Source: Thalassospira xianhensis MCCC 1A02616
GTDB lineage: Bacteria; Pseudomonadota; Alphaproteobacteria; Rhodospirillales; Thalassospiraceae
NCBI RefSeq assembly: GCF_003326475.1
Contig: NZ_JPWA01000001.1
Coordinates: forward strand, 1 to 64,000
Length of the DNA stretch: 64,000 nt
Reading direction: 5' to 3'
Both the position numbers and the translations under genes were made by a program. This document shows, piece by piece, positions 43,165 to 52,590 of the stretch. The notes under the pieces were generated by a model. The model saw only the letters and a list, made by a program, of their open reading frames with translations, had not been told where the DNA came from and searched no databases. The stretch's first letter is position 1. Every line of letters begins with the position of its first letter.

Positions 43165-43213
43165 AAGTTATCCTTCAATCTGAAGGCTATATCTTCTATG
43201 TTTTGCTTGTCAA
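43165..43213 (-). promoter_or_regulatory. infC promoter with a CCTTCA-ATC-TGAAGG palindrome
   Basis: Minus-strand TTGACA at 43213-43208, 16-bp spacer, TATAGC at 43191-43186. The perfect inverted repeat at 43171-43185 sits just downstream, where the transcript would start, so it could be an operator or a leader hairpin. Confidence 0.55.
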
Positions 43214-43316
43214 TCGACTTTATCCGTGAAGTCGGCGGGTAAATGCAACTTTGCCTTCTCAATTGCAACGAAACATATAAAAATGGGGACATCACAGTTT
43301 TATCGAGGACAACCCA

Positions 43317-44189
43317 ATGCGCACCAAACCAATCAGGGGCCTTCGCGGGCAAGATGAGAACTTCAAAATTCCGGTTCGGTCTGACCATTTCATTCAGTTG
43401 GTCGACAGGTTTGGAGCGCAGGCAACCGAAATCGGCTTGAACCTCACGCTCCCGGATGGCGCATATCAGGAGGCAGTAGGTTACCTGGATGTTTTGATGC
43501 TGAGCGAGAACAAAAAGAGCGAGGACATGCCGCCAGCGCCAGTCAAGTTACAGCTCAAGCCAGAATACTTCATTGTGTCAATGATCCCTTCCACATCTCA
43601 GGATGTTGTTACCTGTGAAGTTCCCTCCCTGGACGAAGCGCGGGTACAAGTAGCAGCATGGAAAAGATGCTTCCGGTCTCCGGACAACCCTGCTCCCAGG
43701 TTTGACTGTTGTGCCGTTTATCCCGATGGCTTGACAGTTCAGTTTGACCTTTATGCACCTGATGAACAATTGGTGGCACTTGATAGCTCTGGACAACGGG
43801 ATGACCGGTTCCGCCCTGCTCGGTATGATTTGTCATTTGCCGTTGACGCCTCGGCAACCGCTGACTTGGTTCCGCCTTGCCTATTCATCGACTACTTCGA
43901 CCACCCCTATATTGGCCAGGATGTGTCTATCGAGCAACCGGATATCTTTGATTCCAGTGACGACCTCGCGACATGGGAAAAGCCATTCGGCGTGCTATTC
44001 TCAGATGGGGAACCGCTGATCTACGTGGACACCAAGGAGGAGGCAGAGTCTGTCGTAAACACTTGGCGACTCTGGAATAATATCGACCCGCTTGCTCCTG
44101 ATAAGGAGCCACTATTTAGCGAGGAAGAATTAACGAAATATTTTCCTGATATCGCAATTCAAACGGCGAGCACGTCACTAACGATGTAA
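43317..44189 (+). CDS. Hypothetical protein
   Basis: 290 aa, ATG preceded by GAGGACAAC. Basic N-terminus, then strand-rich segments; FGVLFSDGEPLIYVDTKEEA near 235-255 looks like a compact beta-hairpin/helix. It does not share the motifs of the nine-gene family that follows and is separated from it by a strong terminator. No family recognised. Confidence 0.65.
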   Translation: MRTKPIRGLRGQDENFKIPVRSDHFIQLVDRFGAQATEIGLNLTLPDGAYQEAVGYLDVLMLSENKKSEDMPPAPVKLQLKPEYFIVSMIPSTSQDVVTCEVPSLDEARVQVAAWKRCFRSPDNPAPRFDCCAVYPDGLTVQFDLYAPDEQLVALDSSGQRDDRFRPARYDLSFAVDASATADLVPPCLFIDYFDHPYIGQDVSIEQPDIFDSSDDLATWEKPFGVLFSDGEPLIYVDTKEEAESVVNTWRLWNNIDPLAPDKEPLFSEEELTKYFPDIAIQTASTSLTM

Positions 44190-44220
44190 TTGACATTTGT
44201 TGTTTGCATCTATCCACGCA

Positions 44221-44264
44221 ACCCTCAGGGACAGAAGCAACTGTCCCTGAGGGTTTTTCTTTTA
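44221..44264 (+). terminator. Strong Rho-independent terminator
   Basis: Perfect 14-bp stem ACCCTCAGGGACAG / CTGTCCCTGAGGGT with a 6-base loop and TTTTTCTTTT. It separates the 43317 gene from the nine-gene array starting 26 bp later, so that array must use read-through or a promoter hidden here. Confidence 0.9.
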
Positions 44265-44289
44265 GGGGCTCATGGGAACCCGAAAGAAA

Positions 44290-45231
44290 ATGCTCTTTCC
44301 TGTCGAAATATATTACCAAACTGCACTCTTGCGTGAAAACGGGGAGGCTGAGACCGTACACGTCAAAGAGGTCGTGCAACTTCCTGTTATTGAGATTGAC
44401 GCAGAGGCATTCCCATATGTTGCCTGCCTGAAACGCGATACATCCAATTTATTGGACGAGACACTCGAAATCAGAAAAAGCGGTGCCGAGTTTTATCACC
44501 AGCTTACCGATCAGAGTGCAGATACGAGCGCATCTATTGCTCGTATCTTGGCTGCGCAGGCCATCAGTGTCCCGAACGCCGCAGCAGTACCATTGGCAGA
44601 ATTGCATGCTGCTGGTGAAACGTTTTCCTTGGGAGATCGGGCGAGCACATTGAGTTCTTCGATCCGAGCACTGGAGGATACCAGGCTCCTCGACGGCCAA
44701 CTGTTTATTCAATGCGGTGAACCAGGATGGGAAGTGATTACTCCGGATCATCTGCGGACATCCTTCAGAAAGCCAAATGTCTCGTCTCCGGACCATTTGC
44801 GGGAATGGGTTCGACCGGACCAGCTGGAAGCTTACATTCTGGGGAGGGAAGTCGGCGGTGGTACCGTATGTCTCGATGGCGACCTTTCCGACCTGAAAGC
44901 AGGCGCTTTCTCCTACAGACAAAAAGAATGGGCGTTGCGTCATCAGGTTTGGCGGATGATGTCTTGGTTTGGCGACCCGCGCAAACCAGAGATAGTTGAC
45001 CTGTCATCGGACGACTTTGATGCCATTCAGGCCATCTATAAAGCTGTCAGGAAAACAACTTCCATCGACGAACCAATTTCGCCGCTCACAGACGCCATTA
45101 AGTGCGCTGCGCATGCACTTGAGAAGCTGCCGGAGGAACGACGCATGGCTATCAACAACGCGCTGGCAGCCGTCATGCCACGCGCTCGAACGAGAAATAT
45201 TGATCTGATTGCAAAGGATTGGCGTCCATGA
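44290..45231 (+). CDS. Nine-gene paralogue family, member 1
   Basis: 313 aa from ATG 44290 (ATG 44272 also possible), chosen by alignment with the other members. The family pattern has an N-terminal block (hydrophobic start, then an aromatic/Pro-rich strand and a late V-x-L-P...F-P), a DG-x-x-[YF] block, a central [DN]G-x-[LI][YFW]...G-E-P-x-W block, and a C-terminal F...[YI]...[LI]-[RY] helix. Here: MLFPVEIYYQTALL, GAEFYHQL, DGQLFIQCGEPGW, and a divergent C-terminus. The sequence PDHLRTSF / PDHLREWV is an internal repeat. It is the most divergent member. Stop overlaps the next start. Confidence 0.7.
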   Translation: MLFPVEIYYQTALLRENGEAETVHVKEVVQLPVIEIDAEAFPYVACLKRDTSNLLDETLEIRKSGAEFYHQLTDQSADTSASIARILAAQAISVPNAAAVPLAELHAAGETFSLGDRASTLSSSIRALEDTRLLDGQLFIQCGEPGWEVITPDHLRTSFRKPNVSSPDHLREWVRPDQLEAYILGREVGGGTVCLDGDLSDLKAGAFSYRQKEWALRHQVWRMMSWFGDPRKPEIVDLSSDDFDAIQAIYKAVRKTTSIDEPISPLTDAIKCAAHALEKLPEERRMAINNALAAVMPRARTRNIDLIAKDWRP

Positions 45232-46283
45232 TTATCGATGTCTACTTTCACCATAACGTAACTTACACACCGCCGCGCGCTCGCAATGAGAAAAACATGA
45301 CGATGCGGCAGACGATACTCGGGAACTTTCAGGAGTTCACGGGAGACCAATGCAAATCTGTTGGAACCATTACGAAGGAACCGAATGCTGACCCGGTCGA
45401 AATTTTCTTTGATGGGAAGACGTGCTATGCCGATACCGGCCTGACACCGGAGAGCCTTAAAGAGGTAATAAATACCGATGACCCGCACCGCAATCCTCTG
45501 CGAGACGTCCAGCAGCTCTGGTGGGGAACGACCAGCAACGGCCAACCTACCGACAGATTAATCATTGCAGAAGATGTCGATCCCAAACGGATCGGTTCCA
45601 GTGATTTCCATGAACAACGGGCCAAAGTTCTTCAGGCGATTATGGAGTTTGCCATTATCGATGGCAAACTTATCAAGCGCGTCGGCACGCCCGTCTGGCA
45701 TCATAAAATCACTTTTGCGGATGATGGCACCCCTGTGTTTGAAATTCGCCCGCTGCTGGTCACAGAAGACTGGCTTTACAAAGCGGTCGAAGAAGACGAC
45801 AGGCAGGCGAAGGTCATGGAGACGCTGGTTAGCCTCCTCCGAGATGGCGACGTTGAAGCCTACTACACCAAGTTAGCCGACGCTTTGAACAAATCGAAGT
45901 TTGGCCGTGATCGTGCCCCTAAAAAGATTCAACGACTTGGCTCTATCGATATTTCAGAGCCCGAAGCTCTCAAAATTGATCTGGAAACGCCGAAATTGTT
46001 GGCCGCTGCACAGAGAGTTGTGCAGGGATGGGGAGGTTCAATCAAGACATCGATTGCATCCACATCGGCCGAACATTTCGCAGCATATGCAGCTCTGCGT
46101 GATGCGTTCACAAACCTAAAGGGGCGGGAAATCACAGAGGATCTGTCCGTCGCCATTGAGCTGGCGGCAAACCACTATGATGCCGACGGGGCACGGTCCT
46201 TGGCAAGCGCCCATAAGCAATGGCGGGAAAGCGTGTTGAGCGAAATTAAGCCCTTCAACTCATGTACGAACATGGCGCCGTAA
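45228..46283 (+). CDS. Nine-gene paralogue family, member 2
   Basis: 351 aa; ATG at 45228 overlaps the previous stop. Motifs: MIIDVYFHHNVTYTPPRARN (residues 1-20), FFDGKTCYADTG (about 60-72), DGKLIKRVGTPVWHH (about 145-159), and HFAAYAALRDAF (about 285-296). The central block has GTP where most members have GEP. No signal peptide or membrane segment. Function unknown; the tight operon suggests that members are made together. Confidence 0.75.
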   Translation: MIIDVYFHHNVTYTPPRARNEKNMTMRQTILGNFQEFTGDQCKSVGTITKEPNADPVEIFFDGKTCYADTGLTPESLKEVINTDDPHRNPLRDVQQLWWGTTSNGQPTDRLIIAEDVDPKRIGSSDFHEQRAKVLQAIMEFAIIDGKLIKRVGTPVWHHKITFADDGTPVFEIRPLLVTEDWLYKAVEEDDRQAKVMETLVSLLRDGDVEAYYTKLADALNKSKFGRDRAPKKIQRLGSIDISEPEALKIDLETPKLLAAAQRVVQGWGGSIKTSIASTSAEHFAAYAALRDAFTNLKGREITEDLSVAIELAANHYDADGARSLASAHKQWRESVLSEIKPFNSCTNMAP

Positions 46284-46346
46284 GACGGACCGGACAACAT
46301 CACGCCAATAGTTCGCCTAAGTCACCTACGCAAGAGGACTACCAAC

Positions 46347-47390
46347 ATGATTATCGAGATCCCGTTCATCCGGAGCATGCGCTACTTGATGCCGCGAGCA
46401 CGCAATCCCCGCGAGATTTATGCGAAAAGCTCAATGCTTCTCAACATCCTGGAAACTGACGCCTCAGAATCCCCTCTTGTCGGGATGTACGCTGAAAATG
46501 ACAAAACTGAGCCGCGTGATGTGTTCTACGACGGCAATCAGCTTTACATCGACACCGGCGTGAATGCGGACGAGTTCGAGCAACTATGTCTCGCCCCTGA
46601 TTCCGATAACAACCCGCTAGGTAGTGTTCAGCGCCTCTATCTGCGGGGCCGGTTGGATGTTGACGTCCTCCTTGAAGAGGGGGACGTCATAAACGGTAGG
46701 ATTGTGGAGGGCACTGACACACTTGATGAGCGCAGGGCGACGATACTCGATGTTGCCAACCAATATCGGGTGAGGGCAGGCAAAATCGTTTCCACCATTG
46801 GTGAGCCGTATTGGAAATACCGTGTCTCCACGTCCATGAGGAATAATATAAAGACGCTCTTCCTCTCTCCAGTGACGGTTCCATCGAGCCTCATGGATAA
46901 AGTCATCAAAAACGAAAATTTCGGGGAGGCTACGTCATATCTGTCCCAGCTGCTGCCTGCACATAAGCTGGATAGTTTTATCGAGCATTACAATGCAACA
47001 TACAGGATACCGATCGATGAAATTAATCGGTCAGGTGTTCTGGAAATCACTGCGCCCGAAATCTACAAGGAAGACCTGACCCTTCCGGTTCTATATGACA
47101 AAGTCAGGTTCTGGCTGCAATCTTGGAGGAAGGAAATCGCTGGACACATCGATGAAGTTTCCATCGAAGAAATGGAACGGTTCATCCCCTTCCGGGACGC
47201 TTTCAATGACTACACCGAGACCCCAGGGGACACAGATCTTCTTGGAGAGCTAACCGATCAAGTAGCAACGCTGATTGATAGTGGCGCTGCCTCTGGCGAT
47301 CTCGTGAAGGCGTTCAAGGCGTGGAGAAACGCTATGGATGAGAAGGCGAACGAGGTTGCATCAGAACCTCCTGCCGGGCCACGGCCGTAA
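46347..47390 (+). CDS. Nine-gene paralogue family, member 3
   Basis: 347 aa. MIIEIPFIRSMRYLMPRARN at the N-terminus closely follows member 2, then FYDGNQLYIDTGVNADEF, AGKIVSTIGEPYWKY (central GEPxW block) and a C-terminal IPFRDAFNDY. Members 2 and 3 form the most similar early pair. AAGAGGACTACCAAC precedes the ATG. Function unknown. Confidence 0.75.
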   Translation: MIIEIPFIRSMRYLMPRARNPREIYAKSSMLLNILETDASESPLVGMYAENDKTEPRDVFYDGNQLYIDTGVNADEFEQLCLAPDSDNNPLGSVQRLYLRGRLDVDVLLEEGDVINGRIVEGTDTLDERRATILDVANQYRVRAGKIVSTIGEPYWKYRVSTSMRNNIKTLFLSPVTVPSSLMDKVIKNENFGEATSYLSQLLPAHKLDSFIEHYNATYRIPIDEINRSGVLEITAPEIYKEDLTLPVLYDKVRFWLQSWRKEIAGHIDEVSIEEMERFIPFRDAFNDYTETPGDTDLLGELTDQVATLIDSGAASGDLVKAFKAWRNAMDEKANEVASEPPAGPRP

Positions 47391-47416
47391 CGTTTACTAC
47401 GGGAGCGACAGGGAAA

Positions 47417-48292
47417 ATGTTCCACATCTCATTCTCATATGACGCGGTATTTGTGCGCCACGGGCACCGCTGGCGTGAGAAAGCGCGTTTCCGGGAAACC
47501 TTTGAATACGCCCCTTGCACTATGGACGCAGAAAGCCTGTCCCTTGTCGCTGAAGTGCAGAATGTCGAAGAGACTGATGAGGTGGTCTCTGTTTACGCTT
47601 TTGGAAACCGGTTTTGTCGGTCGTTGAAGGATGCTCCCCACGGAGGCTTTCTCGATGCATTAGCCAAAATCGAACCGAGTTCGCCAATCATCAAAGCAAT
47701 CGCTCGCGAGGCCGCCTCAATACAGGATAGAGAAGCCCCTGAAAGTCTTGGCGTTGTCAAATCCTCGACCAAGAATGGCGAGATATCCAAGATAAAGCGA
47801 TTCTTGGACCAGTTTCTGATGGTTGATGGCCACATTTATCGGGTATGTCCGGAACCGGTTTGGGGGGTGACAAGCACTGCGGCCAGAGTCTGCTTTCCCA
47901 GTGACAAGCTGAAAGTGACAAACCCGGAAATGTACTTCCGTCTGGATGATGTGGCAGACGTAAAAGCATTCATGCGCGTTACGGTGGACCCGAAGGTTTT
48001 TGGCAGTGTACGCATATTCAATCCGGGGCATCTAAAATTCGCTCGTGAAGAACTCATGACATTGAAGGAAATCGACCGACTTATCCTTGATATGGGAAAC
48101 AAAATTCAGTTGGGTTCGTTCGAGACGACACACGAGATGTTCGCATTGTTTGCGGAACTGAGGGACACTCAAAAGAAGTGCCGAAGAAAAGGTGAGGTCT
48201 CTCCGCAGCTAAGACAGATATATCAAGACGCGCTGGCTCATATGACGATGGCTGACGAGCACAGCGCGGCTAGCATCCTGCAAGCTCTTTAG
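47417..48292 (+). CDS. Nine-gene paralogue family, member 4
   Basis: 291 aa, the shortest member. MFHISFSYDAVFVRHGHRWR opens it; the second block (AFGNRFCRSL) lacks the DG; the central block is DGHIYRVCPEPVW; the C-terminal helix is MFALFAELRDTQ. It has lost the Pro-Pro and shortened the loop regions, but the order of blocks is kept. A 170-bp gap follows, perhaps an internal promoter. Confidence 0.7.
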   Translation: MFHISFSYDAVFVRHGHRWREKARFRETFEYAPCTMDAESLSLVAEVQNVEETDEVVSVYAFGNRFCRSLKDAPHGGFLDALAKIEPSSPIIKAIAREAASIQDREAPESLGVVKSSTKNGEISKIKRFLDQFLMVDGHIYRVCPEPVWGVTSTAARVCFPSDKLKVTNPEMYFRLDDVADVKAFMRVTVDPKVFGSVRIFNPGHLKFAREELMTLKEIDRLILDMGNKIQLGSFETTHEMFALFAELRDTQKKCRRKGEVSPQLRQIYQDALAHMTMADEHSAASILQAL

Positions 48293-48462
48293 GGCACGTT
48301 CTGACTGGGAGAGTTGGGCTCCCTCTCATAAGAGAAATCACAGCGGACCTAACACCCCAGAAACACGTTCGTAATTCATCAATGGCAAAGTCGTTCGCGG
48401 TGTCTCTTGCTTATTGCTGTGTGAAGATTGGTAAGTTCAAAAATCAAAGTCGGGTGACCTGA

Positions 48463-49461
48463 ATGATTATCGACAGTGTGGAATTCGTTTATTCGGCCCA
48501 ATATCGGCCGCCGGGGAAGCGAAAGGCATCCTACCACTACTTTCGTGACGATATTCCGGTCAATGTCAGTGAAGTATCGCCAGTCGATTTTCCCGTTGCT
48601 GGCCGTTTCGGATATGATGAGGACCGCGTTAGTGAGCTTCGCACGAATGGAACTCACTTCTTTCTGCCGGTTATAGGAACAGATCCAGAAGGGAAATCGT
48701 TATTGTCGCCAGACAAATTTCGATCTTATTTGCGTTCGATGCTCTCCTTGCACGGACATGGGCAGTTGGTTGAGCGATTTGGAACTGAATGCTACTTGCA
48801 TGCAGGTCTACCAAATGACGTTCGCCTTGAACATTCAGACCGGCAAATACTTATTAGAGAAATCGTAGAAGACGCCTCCAGTTTTGTTATCGTTGATGAC
48901 CTTATTTACAGAAGGGTAGGTGAACCTTTCCTTCAGTATGACAGTCATCTCAATTACATGCGCCCCGTCTTGGTTAATGCATCTGAGAGACACGGGGTTC
49001 ATGAACGACCAGACACCCTGGTCCGCCCGGATCAGATGGAACGGTACTTCGAGGTCATGAATATCGAAGCCGCTCCGGTTCTCGGTGTTTGCGAAATAGT
49101 CCGTCCAGACGTTTACTCTTTCCGTCCCGAGCAGGTTCAATTTCTTGCAGCATGCAAAGAAGTACGCAAGGAAATGCACGAGGAAATTGGAAGTCAGTCA
49201 ATCGAGTTCTTTACTGTTTTCGCCAGTATTCGGGACGCACTTCACGCAGCGAAGGAGGGGGAAGTAACCTCAGAGCTAATTGAGGCAAGTGAAACTGCCA
49301 TTGCATTCTTCGAAGGTTCCCCGGTCGAAGATATTCCCGACTATCTCGTTCCTCTTGTTCCCGAACTGAAACTGGCCAGGCGCCGTCTACAGGCCGAACT
49401 GACGACAGAGATTCAACCCGGGAACACATCGGAAAGCACGCTGGAAGGACTTCACCCATGA
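48463..49461 (+). CDS. Nine-gene paralogue family, member 5
   Basis: 332 aa. MIIDSVEFVYSAQYRPPGKR at the start, VNVSEVSPVDFPVAG (late N-block), TNGTHFFLPV, DDLIYRRVGEPFLQY (GEPF then Leu instead of Trp), and EFFTVFASIRDALHAA. After the 170-bp gap this begins the second half of the array and is coupled (ATGA) to member 6. Confidence 0.75.
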   Translation: MIIDSVEFVYSAQYRPPGKRKASYHYFRDDIPVNVSEVSPVDFPVAGRFGYDEDRVSELRTNGTHFFLPVIGTDPEGKSLLSPDKFRSYLRSMLSLHGHGQLVERFGTECYLHAGLPNDVRLEHSDRQILIREIVEDASSFVIVDDLIYRRVGEPFLQYDSHLNYMRPVLVNASERHGVHERPDTLVRPDQMERYFEVMNIEAAPVLGVCEIVRPDVYSFRPEQVQFLAACKEVRKEMHEEIGSQSIEFFTVFASIRDALHAAKEGEVTSELIEASETAIAFFEGSPVEDIPDYLVPLVPELKLARRRLQAELTTEIQPGNTSESTLEGLHP

Positions 49462-50450
49462 TTATCGACGACGTGAAATTTGTGTTTGCCGCGAACTACA
49501 TCCCAAGCCGACCAATATTCATTGAGCACGGAAAGCCACTGATGTTGCCAAGCAACTCGCAAGGAGGGAAAAACATCTACGTGGAAGACAGTATTCCTTT
49601 AACGATTGAGGAAATTGACTGCGCTTCCTTCGTGCAGGCAGGTGTGTTTCGTACAGGCTTGGCATCTCGTGAGTCAGAAGCTATTGAGTTGAAGCTTATG
49701 ACTGATGGGGAGCATTTCTACAGTCCATTGCAGAACAGCCCCAAGGAGTACCTTGAGCACCGTATTAGTTTCGAAAGGTCTCACATCCCTGATGATGCCA
49801 TTTCATTAAATCCGGAGGTGGTGAGCAGGCATGGTAAAATCAAATCTTCAGACCGTGGAATGGTCATCAGCAGACTCCTTGAGCATGCTGGGAAACTGAT
49901 AATCTGCAATGGTCAGGCGTACTGCAAAACGGGTGAACCATTCTTCTTGTATAATCCATCCACTCACACGTTCTCGGCAACAATGCTGAATGATTGGGAA
50001 GAGTATTCTTCACCGCATCTCGTCAGGCCCGATAAAATTCACGACTACCTGACCACCTACTTCGACGGCGTGTACCCAGAGCCCGAGTTTGAGGGGAGGT
50101 GCGATATTTCCCGAACCGACCCCTATAAGTTGGAGCCTCAGAAGGCACTGCTTATGAAGACATGCTTTGAGGTTGAAAGAGAGATGAGGTCGGTAATCCT
50201 TGATCAGCCCGTCGAGAATTTCGCAGTCTATGCGGCACTCCGGGATGTCATGGCTACGCCGATAACCGAGCCGACCGAAGAGCTGCTGGAGGCGGCGGAT
50301 GCTGCCATTGCACTCATGGAAAGCGAGCGGTGGGGCCGGGAGGACGCCAGGAAGCGACTGAGCTTCGCGCGCAAGTGGTACGGCACGTTCCCGAAGGCGG
50401 ATATCGCCGAAGCTTCACAAGAGGCAATCAGCGAGAGGACACCAAGATGA
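49458..50450 (+). CDS. Nine-gene paralogue family, member 6
   Basis: 330 aa; ATGA overlap with member 5 and again with member 7. MIIDDVKFVFAANYIPSRPI, LTIEEIDCASFVQAG, TDGEHFYSPL, NGQAYCKTGEPFFLY and NFAVYAALRDVM. An 18-residue insertion follows the N-block compared with member 5. Closest relative in the array is member 5. Confidence 0.75.
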   Translation: MIIDDVKFVFAANYIPSRPIFIEHGKPLMLPSNSQGGKNIYVEDSIPLTIEEIDCASFVQAGVFRTGLASRESEAIELKLMTDGEHFYSPLQNSPKEYLEHRISFERSHIPDDAISLNPEVVSRHGKIKSSDRGMVISRLLEHAGKLIICNGQAYCKTGEPFFLYNPSTHTFSATMLNDWEEYSSPHLVRPDKIHDYLTTYFDGVYPEPEFEGRCDISRTDPYKLEPQKALLMKTCFEVEREMRSVILDQPVENFAVYAALRDVMATPITEPTEELLEAADAAIALMESERWGREDARKRLSFARKWYGTFPKADIAEASQEAISERTPR

Positions 50451-51430
50451 AGACGCGTCTTTTCGATATTCCGTTCATGTATCAAATCACGCATATCCCA
50501 CCTCGATGCCAGAAGGAGCGGTGGGCTAAGGTGCGGGACGTTCTAACACTTGCCATCCAGGAGGTGCCAGAGGATGAAGCCCCTTTGGCAATGGTGGTAA
50601 CTCTCCCCGGTGGAAAGAAAATCGACTATCGGTGGCATCAAGGCCGACTGCTTTCTTACAATGAGAATTGCGGAGTGCCTCAGGATGACATCCTTGAGGT
50701 CTTTGCAAGGTTTGCCGAAATAAAAGACCATTCGCTTGAACGCATAGCGATAGAGGCAATTACAAAGCAGACACACAGCGACCGCCAACGAGTGGTTGCC
50801 CGGATAATTTCCAGTGCTTCTGATCTCAGGATTATTGGCGATCAACTCTGGACTCCAGCAACTGAACCTGTTTGGGAGCTCCGCGAGGTCCATGGCACCA
50901 GAACGTATTCAAGTTTGAGACCCAATGTTTCTTGGTGGAGCGCAGAGCCGAGCCTGGACATTGAATCCGGGAATATGTATCGCGCAGACGAGAAAGAAGT
51001 GGCCTTAGCTCTTGATACCGCCAGCAACACTGTCGTTGATGGAGACATTGAAGTTCTTCTTCCAGAGGTCGTCAGGCATCAACTTGACGCAGCATTCCTG
51101 ACATATGCGTGTGAACAGACATGGGCATGGACGTCCATGGAATGCTTTCGTAAGGGGACCTGTGAGTTTTTCGCAGCCTATGCGGGCATCAGGGATGCTC
51201 TGCTCGAGATGTACGCAGAAGGCGGTGACGCTCGCAATGGCTTCTCAGGGTATATGGCTCCGGACCTGATCGAACACGCCGTCGCGTACCTGAACGAACA
51301 TGACAGATTGTTTTCTCGGGAAGAATTCGGTGACCGGCGACGCATCCAAATTCTTCGACATGCCGTCCAGCGATACGAATACGTGCAGCAGCCATCCCTG
51401 ACCATTGAAACATCAACTCCCAGACCATAG
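50447..51430 (+). CDS. Nine-gene paralogue family, member 7
   Basis: 327 aa from the ATG overlapping member 6's stop (ATGA); a longer frame inside member 6 was rejected. MKTRLFDIPFMYQITHIPPR, RWHQGRLLSYNE, GDQLWTPATEPVWEL (G of GEP replaced), and EFFAAYAGIRDALLEM. The block order is unchanged, supporting common descent with members 5 and 6. Confidence 0.75.
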   Translation: MKTRLFDIPFMYQITHIPPRCQKERWAKVRDVLTLAIQEVPEDEAPLAMVVTLPGGKKIDYRWHQGRLLSYNENCGVPQDDILEVFARFAEIKDHSLERIAIEAITKQTHSDRQRVVARIISSASDLRIIGDQLWTPATEPVWELREVHGTRTYSSLRPNVSWWSAEPSLDIESGNMYRADEKEVALALDTASNTVVDGDIEVLLPEVVRHQLDAAFLTYACEQTWAWTSMECFRKGTCEFFAAYAGIRDALLEMYAEGGDARNGFSGYMAPDLIEHAVAYLNEHDRLFSREEFGDRRRIQILRHAVQRYEYVQQPSLTIETSTPRP

Positions 51431-51440
51431 GCGCCCAGTT

Positions 51441-52562
51441 ATGACCACGTCCCACATCATCGTCGATTATCCTTTCACCTATGAAGCTGCGATAGTTCCC
51501 CCGGGAAAAAGGAACCTCCGGCGGTTCGAGATAACCGACAAGGTTCCTGTTCGGCTGCCTGCAATTGAAGCAGAAGACTTCCCGATAGCTTTCAGGATCG
51601 CAGAGAGCCGACAAGAAGGCAAATACGTTGATTACCGCTTTCATGAAGGTCGCTTTTATGTCGCGACAACTCCGAAGGTGACGGAAGCCGAGTTCATCGC
51701 CAAAGTAGCAGCCGAGGACAATGTCTATGTCCCGGTACTCTTCCATGAATGGACAAAAGACATTCCCTCCATCGGATATTACGGCAACGATGCAACAAAG
51801 AAGATAAAATCCAATGAAATTGCCGGGCAGATATCTCACGACAACAGACGAGAATCGGTTACAGCAGTTCTCGACAATCTCCCGTTTGACTGCATTTTTT
51901 CAGACGGTCAACTGTGGCGAGTAGCCTATGAACCAGTCTGGAAATTCTCTCCGAGCACGTCCATCTACGCTAGGGGCAAAGAAAACTCTAGCTTCGACCT
52001 GGATGTCTGTGACAGTGCATGGATGACACCTGAACGCCGTAGTCAACACTGGCAATATCATCGTATTTTTGGCCTGGACGAACTGGAAGTTGGCAAACAG
52101 GTCATTGTGGAGAACGAGTTTGAACCTGACGAGAATTTCGATATCAAATGCTACGGAGATGTAGAGATTTTGCGTCCGGATCTCTTGCAACATCGCTTGC
52201 CCGAGCGTCGGATTATTGCAAAGGTTTCCGACTTCATGGGGCGTATTCGCTCCCTCGTATATGATGCGAGTGTAGGATACTTTGAAGCTTATGCAAAACT
52301 GCGAGATGAATGGTACGCCATTATCAGAGCGGATGATTTTTCCACAATGTCGGCCGAACTCACTCCGGGATTCCTTGATGCCATCGACGAGCTACTGGCG
52401 CGAGACGATCACCCCGCCCTGTTCGGCGACCCAATGAGACCTTCCAAATCCAGCGAATACCCTTACGGATTGGATGTCGCTGTCGAGCAATATCGTCGGC
52501 AGAGAATGTCGCCTGGGCACGATGCGCAGCTGACATTGGCAATTCCAGCACCGCGTTTCTGA
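51441..52562 (+). CDS. Nine-gene paralogue family, member 8
   Basis: 373 aa, the longest member. IIVDYPFTYEAAIVPPGKRN, then RLPAIEAEDFPIAFR, RFHEGRFYVATTP, DNRRESVTAVLDN, DGQLWRVAYEPVWKF and GYFEAYAKLRDEW. An insertion of about 40 residues follows the central block. It shares VDYPFTYEA, DDFPIAF-like and DNRRE segments with member 9, so these two are the most recent duplicates. Ribosome-binding site is weak. Confidence 0.75.
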   Translation: MTTSHIIVDYPFTYEAAIVPPGKRNLRRFEITDKVPVRLPAIEAEDFPIAFRIAESRQEGKYVDYRFHEGRFYVATTPKVTEAEFIAKVAAEDNVYVPVLFHEWTKDIPSIGYYGNDATKKIKSNEIAGQISHDNRRESVTAVLDNLPFDCIFSDGQLWRVAYEPVWKFSPSTSIYARGKENSSFDLDVCDSAWMTPERRSQHWQYHRIFGLDELEVGKQVIVENEFEPDENFDIKCYGDVEILRPDLLQHRLPERRIIAKVSDFMGRIRSLVYDASVGYFEAYAKLRDEWYAIIRADDFSTMSAELTPGFLDAIDELLARDDHPALFGDPMRPSKSSEYPYGLDVAVEQYRRQRMSPGHDAQLTLAIPAPRF

Positions 52563-52590
52563 ACGCGGTGCTTAACATAGGAAACCCATC

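Noticed and set aside
43317-44189. Tenth member of the tandem family
   Set aside because: It lacks the N-terminal, GEPxW and LRDA blocks and is cut off by a strong terminator.
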